8,262 bases of DNA from an uncultured Collinsella sp. (GTDB lineage: Bacteria; Actinomycetota; Coriobacteriia; Coriobacteriales; Coriobacteriaceae), in assembly GCA_902490245.1 (NCBI GenBank), contig CABUDB010000065.1, forward strand, positions 1 through 8,262. Reading direction: 5' to 3'. Below the pieces are notes generated by a model. It saw only the letters and a list, made by a program, of their open reading frames with translations. It was not told the DNA's origin and did no database searches. Within the stretch, counting starts at the first letter, position 1, and every line of letters begins with the position of its first letter. Positions 1 to 4,878 of the stretch are shown here, in pieces. The position numbers and the translations under genes are program-made.

Positions 1-18
1 CCGTCTAACGTTAAAATT

Positions 19-24
19 GGGAGG
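19..24 (+). promoter_or_regulatory. Ribosome binding site of kup
   Basis: GGGAGG sits 10 bases before ATG 35. It decides the start against the in-frame TTG at 17, which overlaps it. Confidence 0.75.
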
Positions 25-34
25 AAACCGGCTT

Positions 35-2062
35 ATGGAACAAAAGGCAAAGGAAGTAGCCTCGCACGCTGCGATTCCTGTGAGCATCTCGGCGATGCTC
101 GTCACGCTGGGCGTGGTGTATGGCGATATCGGCACCAGCCCCATGTATGTAACCAAGGCGCTCGTTGCCGGCAACGGCGGCATCGGAAGCGTTACGCAGG
201 AGTTCGTGCTCGGCGCGCTCTCCCTTGTCGTGTGGACGGTCACGCTGCTGACGACCGTCAAGTACGTGCTGATCTCGCTGCGCGCCGACAACCACGGCGA
301 GGGCGGCATCTTTGCCCTGTACAGCCTGGTCAAGCGCTGCGGCAAGTGGCTCATCATCCCCGCCATGCTGGGCGGCGCGGCGCTCCTCGCCGACGGCATC
401 CTGACGCCTGCCGTTACCGTCACCACGGCCATCGAGGGCCTGCGCACCATCCCGGCGGTCCATGCCGTGCTCGGTGACGACCAGGGTCGTGTCGTCGCCA
501 TCACGCTTGCCATCATCATCGCGCTCTTCTTGGTGCAGCGCATCGGCACGGCCAAGATCGGTCACGCCTTCGGTCCCATCATGACGCTGTGGTTTTTGTT
601 CCTGGGCGGCACGGGCCTGTTCTTTGTCTGCCAGTATCCCGCGGTGCTGCTGTGCCTCAACCCGTTGCGTGGCATCGCTTTTCTGCTGAGCCCCAACAAC
701 CATGCGGGCATCATGATTTTGGGCAGCTGCTTCCTCGCTACCACCGGTGCCGAGGCGCTCTATTCCGACATGGGCCATGTGGGCCGCGGCAATATCTATG
801 CCACCTGGCCGTTCGTTAAGTGCTGCCTGCTGCTGTCCTACATGGGCCAGGGCGCGTGGCTTATCAACAACGCCGGCAACCCGGAGCTCATGGGTATCGC
901 CGACCTCAACCCCTTCTACCAGATGCTCGCCCCGGGTCTGCGCCCCTTTGCCGTCGGCCTTTCCACCGTCGCGGCCATCATCGCCTCGCAGGCGCTCATC
1001 ACCGGCGCATTCTCGCTGGTGTCCGAGGCCAGCCGCCTGGACCTCATGCCGCATATGCAGGTCTTCTATCCTGCCGAGACCAAGGGCCAGCTCTACATCC
1101 CCATGGTCAACAACGTCATGCTCGTGGGTTGCGTCATCGTGGTGCTGCTGTTCCAGAACTCGGCGCACATGGAGGCTGCGTACGGCTTGGCTATTACCCT
1201 GACCATGATGTGCACGACGCTGCTGCTCTTCTTCTATCTGCACGTGGAGCGCAAGCTCAAGGTTGCGCCGTGGATCTTTGCCGTCTTCTTCCTCATGCTC
1301 GAGGGCTTCTTCTTTGTGAGCTCGCTCACCAAGTTCTTCCACGGCGGCTATTTCACCATCCTTATGGCTGCACTCATCATGGGCATTATGGTGTGCTGGT
1401 ACAACGGCACGGCGGTCGAGCGGCGTCAGTTTACGCTGCTGCCGCTGCGCAGCTATCTGCCGCAGCTCAAGCGCCTGCGCGACGACGACCGTTACGAGCG
1501 CATGAGCGACAACATCGTGTACCTGACCAAGGACACCCATACCGACTACATCGACCGTGATATCGTCTACTCGATCTTGGACAAGCATCCCAAGCGCGCT
1601 CGCGCCTGGTGGTTCGTGAACGTCGAGACCATGGACGAGCCGCATACCTTTGCCTATTCGGTCGAGACGTTCGGCACCGACTATGTTTTCCGCGTGCATC
1701 TGTACCTGGGCTACAAGATTAACCAACGCGTCAACGCCTACCTGCGCCAAGTTGTTCAGGACCTGGCTGCCACCGGCGAGCTGCCGTCGCAGACGCACGA
1801 CTACTCGGTCTATAAGGATCCGGGCAACATTGGCACGTTCAAGTTCGTCATGATCCGCAAGCTGCTGGCGCCCGAAAGCGACGTGGAGCCGAGCGAGCGC
1901 ACGGCCATCACGCTCAAGTACATCATCCGCCGCGCCGCCGGCACGCCCGCGCGCTGGTACGGCCTGGAGAACTCCAACGTGAGCTTTGAGTACGTGCCGC
2001 TGTTCACCAAGTTTAAGGCCGTGAGCAAGATGCAGCGCCTTGCCCCCAACGAGCGCCCGTAG
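35..2062 (+). CDS. kup: Kup-family potassium uptake protein (K+/H+ symporter)
   Basis: This 675-residue protein imports K+ across the cytoplasmic membrane, by family precedent with protons. Hydrophobic segments fill residues about 14-456 (12 helices expected), followed by a cytosolic tail of about 220 residues. Family motifs are clear: GVVYGDIGTSP (26-36), NHGEGGIFAL (86-95), ADGILTPAV (119-127), AIEGL (132-136), GAEALYSDMGH (238-248), GQGAW (271-275) and ASQALITGAFSLVSEA (317-332). By eye, D31, D120 and E240 line up with the acidic residues D23, E116 and E229 of E. coli Kup. The 'LVSEA..RL' form and 'KGQLYIP' resemble Gram-positive Kup rather than the proteobacterial 'LTRQA' form. ATG 35 is chosen because GGGAGG (19-24) lies 10 bases upstream; the in-frame TTG at 17 would overlap that site. 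Length slightly exceeds E. coli Kup (622). It leads a same-strand block with a small membrane gene and a KdpDE-like pair. Its own promoter lies outside the window. In some Firmicutes Kup is inhibited by c-di-AMP; nothing here shows that directly. Confidence 0.96.
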   Translation: MEQKAKEVASHAAIPVSISAMLVTLGVVYGDIGTSPMYVTKALVAGNGGIGSVTQEFVLGALSLVVWTVTLLTTVKYVLISLRADNHGEGGIFALYSLVKRCGKWLIIPAMLGGAALLADGILTPAVTVTTAIEGLRTIPAVHAVLGDDQGRVVAITLAIIIALFLVQRIGTAKIGHAFGPIMTLWFLFLGGTGLFFVCQYPAVLLCLNPLRGIAFLLSPNNHAGIMILGSCFLATTGAEALYSDMGHVGRGNIYATWPFVKCCLLLSYMGQGAWLINNAGNPELMGIADLNPFYQMLAPGLRPFAVGLSTVAAIIASQALITGAFSLVSEASRLDLMPHMQVFYPAETKGQLYIPMVNNVMLVGCVIVVLLFQNSAHMEAAYGLAITLTMMCTTLLLFFYLHVERKLKVAPWIFAVFFLMLEGFFFVSSLTKFFHGGYFTILMAALIMGIMVCWYNGTAVERRQFTLLPLRSYLPQLKRLRDDDRYERMSDNIVYLTKDTHTDYIDRDIVYSILDKHPKRARAWWFVNVETMDEPHTFAYSVETFGTDYVFRVHLYLGYKINQRVNAYLRQVVQDLAATGELPSQTHDYSVYKDPGNIGTFKFVMIRKLLAPESDVEPSERTAITLKYIIRRAAGTPARWYGLENSNVSFEYVPLFTKFKAVSKMQRLAPNERP

Positions 2063-2076
2063 TCGACACCCGAGAT

Positions 2077-2103
2077 TTGACTGTGAACGGGCAGGTTTGC
2101 AAT
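2077..2103 (+). promoter_or_regulatory. Possible weak promoter before the small membrane gene
   Basis: TTGACT (2077-2082, five of six matches to the -35 consensus) is followed after 15 bases by TGCAAT (2098-2103, four of six to the -10 consensus). The spacer is shorter than the usual 16-18, so this is a weak call. If used, transcription would begin near 2110, just before the ribosome site at 2120-2125. That would fit the ATG 2132 start and would let the small gene and the two-component genes be transcribed apart from kup. Confidence 0.22.
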
Positions 2104-2119
2104 GACGGGAAATGAGTCT

Positions 2120-2125
2120 GGGGAG
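2120..2125 (+). promoter_or_regulatory. Ribosome binding site deciding the start of the 64-aa gene
   Basis: GGGGAG lies six bases before ATG 2132. This is a stronger match than anything before the in-frame ATG at 2102. Confidence 0.65.
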
Positions 2126-2131
2126 AAAACC

Positions 2132-2326
2132 ATGGACGCAAAGACGCTTGACGGTCGCGATCTTGCGGCCGAGCTGGTGCGCGAGGCACGCGTCGACGCC
2201 GCCGAAGATCGGTTCTTTACGGATCGGGCCAACATGGACATGGCCGATCGCGTGATTTCGATCGTGGCACTGGTGTTTGTCGCGGCGTGCGTGTGCGCAC
2301 TGCTCGCGCACGTGCTGTTTGTCTAG
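2132..2326 (+). CDS. Small single-span membrane protein, 64 aa, unknown function
   Basis: I do not recognise this protein. Residues 1-40 are soluble and charged (acidic stretches, several Arg) with a helix-like heptad look. Residues about 41-62 form one strongly hydrophobic segment (VISIVALVFV onward), ending at the C terminus with only a few residues beyond, so it resembles a C-tail-anchored small protein. ATG 2132 is chosen because GGGGAG (2120-2125) lies six bases upstream; an in-frame ATG at 2102 would add 10 residues but has a poorer ribosome site. It lies 69 bases after kup and just before the terminator that precedes the KdpD-like kinase, so co-transcription with kup is plausible. Small membrane proteins often act as accessory subunits or modulators of a neighbouring transporter or kinase (KdpF in the Kdp pump is one case), but KdpF is about 29 residues and looks different. 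A role in tuning Kup or the kinase is inference only. Confidence 0.75.
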   Translation: MDAKTLDGRDLAAELVREARVDAAEDRFFTDRANMDMADRVISIVALVFVAACVCALLAHVLFV

Positions 2327-2357
2327 CGACCGCGGGCTGCAAAGGCTATACACTTGA

Positions 2358-2384
2358 AACCACCACAAGGGAGAACCACCACAA
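2358..2384 (+). repeat. 11-bp direct repeat duplicating the terminator's left arm
   Basis: AACCACCACAA occurs at 2358-2368 and again at 2374-2384, 16 bases apart. The second copy is the outer part of the terminator's left arm; the first copy can also pair with the same right arm (2400-2410). The first copy is even flanked by GGG (2369-2371), which can pair with CCC on the other side with one bulged base. Two competing stems are therefore possible. Confidence 0.8.
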
Positions 2385-2419
2385 AGGTGCCTGTCCCCTT
2401 TGTGGTGGTTTTTGTTTTT
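2374..2419 (+). terminator. Strong intrinsic terminator between the small gene and the kinase gene
   Basis: A perfect 14-bp stem is formed by AACCACCACAAAGG (2374-2387) and CCTTTGTGGTGGTT (2397-2410) around a 9-base loop (2388-2396), followed by two T5 runs (2409-2413 and 2415-2419) split by one G. The kinase ATG is at 2440, leaving 20 bases that hold only its ribosome site. The kinase and regulator are thus expressed by read-through from upstream, or from a promoter upstream of the hairpin, which would make it a leader attenuator. Confidence 0.88.
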
Positions 2420-2439
2420 GAGAGAGGGGCGGGGCGCTG

Positions 2440-4065
2440 ATGGACGTCCGTGCGGACGGCGATATTGCCGAGAACTTTTGGTGGCGGCGTACAACGCTGA
2501 CGCGTCGCAGCCCCCTGTATGACGCCTGCGTATCGGCGGGGCTGCTGGTCGCGGCGACGGTTGTGGGCGCGCTGCTCGATCATCCGGGGCTCGCGCCGAG
2601 CATCATGATCGTCTATGTGTTCGCCGTGCAGCTGTGCGCCTTCTTTACCTGGAGCCGCCTGTACTGCCTGCTGAGCTCGGCTGCCGCCGTGGCGCTCTAC
2701 AACTTCTTGTTTGTCGACCCGCGCTACGCGCTGTCGTTTATCGACCGCGTCTATCCCGGCATGTTCTTTATCATGTTTGCGGTCTCGCTCGTATCGAGCT
2801 CGATCGCGCTGGCCCTGCGCCGCGCCTTGGCGCAGGCTGCCGCCAGCGACCGTCGCACGCAGATGGTGCTCGAGACCAACCGCATGCTGCAGCGGTGTGG
2901 CGATCAGCAACAGATTGTGCACGCTATGGCAACGCAGCTGGCGCGTCTTTCGGACTGTCCGGTCGTGTGGTATAGCGCCGATGCCGATAACGATGACCTG
3001 CTGCCGCGCACGACGTACACGGCCGTGGGCGATGCCGCGCCGGTGCACGAGCTGGCGCCCCAGATGCCACCGCGGCTCTCGGCGTCCGCCTATGTGGGAA
3101 CGCCGCTCGATGCCACCTATGGCGCCTCGGCGTTCTACGGCATATACCTGACCGTGCGCTCGGGTGACACCATGGTGCGCGCGGGTGATCCCGCCTCGGT
3201 GGTGGGGGTGTTCGCCATTGTCGCCGAGCCCGATGCGCTGACGCCCGAGGAGCGGACGCTTGCCGATGCCATCGTGAGCGAAGGCGAGCTGGCGCTCGAT
3301 CGCGCCCGCGCCATGGAGGCTCGCGAGGAAGCGGCGGTGCTCGCCAAAAACGAACAGCTGCGTGCCAACTTGCTGCGCTCCATCTCGCACGACCTGCGCA
3401 CGCCGCTTACCAGTATTTCGGGTAATGCCGATGTGCTGCTCGACCAGGGCTCGACCGGCACGGCCGTGCTCGACGACCAGACACGCCGCGGCATGCTCCT
3501 ATCCATTCGCTCGGACGCGCAATGGCTCAACGTCACTGTCGAGAATCTGCTCGCCATCACCAAGCTCGAGGGCGGCGGCATGCACCTGTCGACCACGCTC
3601 GAGCTCATGGACGATATCGTCGAGGAGGCGCTGCGTCACGTAAATCCGGCCGTGCGCGAGCATGACCTTAAGGTAGTGGCGTGCGATGAGCCGGCGCTCG
3701 TCAACGTCGACGCGCGCCTGATGGTGCAGCTGGTGGTCAATCTGGTGAACAACGCCATCGCCTATACGCCTGCGGGCTCGCATATCGTAATCTCGATTGG
3801 CGTCCATGACGGATGCGTGGCGTGCTCGGTTGCTGATGATGGCCCGGGCATTGCGCCCGAGGACCGCGAGCGAATCTTTGAGTCGTTCTACACCGCCAAC
3901 CATGGCCTGGCCGACAGCTGCCGCAGTGTGGGCTTGGGGCTTTCGCTCTGCCGCTCCATTGCGCTGGCACATGGCGGTAGCATAGAGGTTACCGCGGCGG
4001 ACCCGCGCGGTTCGGTCTTTACGATTGAGCTTCCCGCCGCCGACGTTTCGTTTGATAAGGAGTAG
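2440..4065 (+). CDS. kdpD: KdpD-like sensor histidine kinase lacking the N-terminal KdpD/USP domains
   Basis: This 541-residue membrane sensor kinase should autophosphorylate on His and pass phosphate to the regulator encoded next to it. A short cytosolic lead is followed by a DUF4118-type four-helix unit (about 29-46, 52-70, 74-92, 106-126) with the signature YNFLFVDPRY (87-96). A GAF-like region follows (about 150-290), then the KdpD-like HisKA box SISHDLRTPL with H317, the N-box LVNNAIAYTP with N438, the G1 box DDGPGI (466-471) and the G2 box GLGLSL (498-503). All catalytic motifs are intact. Classical KdpD is about 900 residues; the missing part is the cytosolic N-terminal KdpD domain and the universal-stress-protein domain that binds c-di-AMP in S. 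aureus KdpD. No spare coding space exists upstream, so this is not a simple truncation. ATG 2440 follows a purine-rich AGAGAGGGG (2421-2429). The stop codon lies 4 bases before the regulator start. The signal is presumably K+ limitation or turgor, by family. Confidence 0.9.
   Translation: MDVRADGDIAENFWWRRTTLTRRSPLYDACVSAGLLVAATVVGALLDHPGLAPSIMIVYVFAVQLCAFFTWSRLYCLLSSAAAVALYNFLFVDPRYALSFIDRVYPGMFFIMFAVSLVSSSIALALRRALAQAAASDRRTQMVLETNRMLQRCGDQQQIVHAMATQLARLSDCPVVWYSADADNDDLLPRTTYTAVGDAAPVHELAPQMPPRLSASAYVGTPLDATYGASAFYGIYLTVRSGDTMVRAGDPASVVGVFAIVAEPDALTPEERTLADAIVSEGELALDRARAMEAREEAAVLAKNEQLRANLLRSISHDLRTPLTSISGNADVLLDQGSTGTAVLDDQTRRGMLLSIRSDAQWLNVTVENLLAITKLEGGGMHLSTTLELMDDIVEEALRHVNPAVREHDLKVVACDEPALVNVDARLMVQLVVNLVNNAIAYTPAGSHIVISIGVHDGCVACSVADDGPGIAPEDRERIFESFYTANHGLADSCRSVGLGLSLCRSIALAHGGSIEVTAADPRGSVFTIELPAADVSFDKE
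4057..4062 (+). promoter_or_regulatory. Ribosome binding site of the regulator gene, inside the kinase gene's 3' end
   Basis: AAGGAG (4057-4062) lies seven bases before GTG 4070 and within the last codons of the kinase gene. It fixes the regulator start at a GTG and implies translational coupling. Confidence 0.8.
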
Positions 4066-4069
4066 CGCT

Positions 4070-4783
4070 GTGCCGAACTCTGCCGTGAAACCGCTCATCT
4101 TGGTCGTTGAGGACGATCCCGCCGTCCGCAACCTTATCGTCGCCGCGCTCGAGGCGCACGGTTTGCGCCATATGGCTGTGGAGACCGCCCACGCCGCCAT
4201 CGCCGCCGCTTCGTCGCAGGCGCCGAGCATTGTGCTGCTCGATCTGGGCCTGCCCGATATGGACGGCGTCAAGGTGGTGGAGTCGGTGCGCGCGTGGTCG
4301 GGCATGCCGATCATCGTGGTTTCGGCGCGCAGCGAGGACGCGGACAAGATCCGAGCGCTCGATGCCGGCGCCGATGACTACCTGACTAAGCCGTTTTCGG
4401 TCGAGGAGCTGCTCGCGCGCATTCGCACCACGCTCAGGCGCCTTTCGTATGCGCAAACGGGCGGTGTTGCCTCCGAGGGCTCGTTCGATACCGGCGAGCT
4501 GCATATCGACTTTGACGCCGGCATCGCCACGATGGATGGCGAGGAGCTGCATCTGACGCCGATCGAGTACAAGCTCCTGTGCCTGCTGGCACATAACGCC
4601 GACAAGGTACTGACGCACCAGTTTATCCTGCACGAGATTTGGGGCACGGCGACCAAGAGTGACCTGGCGAGCCTGCGTGTCTTTATGGGTACGCTGCGCA
4701 AGAAGATCGAGTCCGACCCCGCGCACCCGCGCTATATCCAGACGCACGTGGGTATCGGCTATCGCCTGGTCACCCAAGGGTAG
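4070..4783 (+). CDS. kdpE: KdpE-like OmpR-family response regulator
   Basis: This 237-residue cytosolic transcription regulator is the natural partner of the kinase just upstream, with the two genes four bases apart. The receiver domain (about 8-122) has the acidic pocket E14-D15-D16, phospho-acceptor D58 in LLDLGLPDMDG, switch S85 in VVSAR, and K107 in YLTKPF. The C-terminal OmpR-type winged helix (about 140-235) has HLTPIEYKLL (161-170), the recognition-helix stretch RVFMGTLRKKIE (203-214) and HVGIGYRL (226-233), which closely follow KdpE proteins. The start is GTG 4070 with AAGGAG seven bases upstream; the frame stays open further upstream, but this start gives a normal KdpE N terminus. 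In other bacteria KdpE activates kdpFABC. No kdpFABC is visible here, so kup or the small membrane gene are candidate targets (inference). Confidence 0.93.
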   Translation: MPNSAVKPLILVVEDDPAVRNLIVAALEAHGLRHMAVETAHAAIAAASSQAPSIVLLDLGLPDMDGVKVVESVRAWSGMPIIVVSARSEDADKIRALDAGADDYLTKPFSVEELLARIRTTLRRLSYAQTGGVASEGSFDTGELHIDFDAGIATMDGEELHLTPIEYKLLCLLAHNADKVLTHQFILHEIWGTATKSDLASLRVFMGTLRKKIESDPAHPRYIQTHVGIGYRLVTQG

Positions 4784-4810
4784 GACGGCACCCGCCATCC
4801 CACTATGAGC

Positions 4811-4871
4811 TGCGGTGAAATAGTTCCTGTTTGGGCCTTTACCAGGCATTTTTAGGAACTATTCCACCGCA
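4811..4871. repeat. Long imperfect palindrome between convergent genes; possible bidirectional terminator
   Basis: Arms 4812-4828 and 4854-4870 pair over 17 positions with one A/C mismatch, and a T-A pair at 4811/4871 extends the stem. The 25-base loop contains a further small stem GCCT (4835-4838) / AGGC (4844-4847). Downstream on the plus strand the sequence is T-rich (4875-4883) but not a clean U-tract. On the minus strand no T-run follows. It starts 8 bases past the rlmL-like stop codon and 27 bases past the kdpE-like stop codon. It could end both transcripts, protect 3' ends, or be a copy of a dispersed repeat. Confidence 0.6.
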
Positions 4872-4878
4872 ACCTTGT

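Noticed and set aside
6..13. Palindrome TAACGTTA before kup
   Set aside because: Eight bases at the window edge is too short to call an operator without the upstream sequence.
17..34. TTG 17 as start of kup
   Set aside because: It would overlap the GGGAGG that serves ATG 35, and there is no ribosome site before it.
2132..2326. 64-aa protein as KdpF
   Set aside because: KdpF is about 29 residues, nearly all membrane helix, and sits before kdpA. This protein has a 40-residue soluble part and lies by kup.
2319..2352. Promoter with TATACA (2347-2352) ahead of the kinase gene
   Set aside because: The nearest -35-like hexamer TTGTCT (2319-2324) is 22 bases away, too far for a normal spacer. Mentioned only as a hint in the attenuator finding.
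11..2494. 827-codon open frame on the minus strand across kup and the small gene
   Set aside because: The product is rich in His, Arg and Gln with no membrane or enzyme motif, typical of the complement of a high-GC gene. The plus strand carries unmistakable Kup motifs.
4025..4069. Upstream extension of the regulator gene to 4025
   Set aside because: There is no usual start codon or ribosome site there; GTG 4070 has AAGGAG at seven bases and gives a normal KdpE N terminus.
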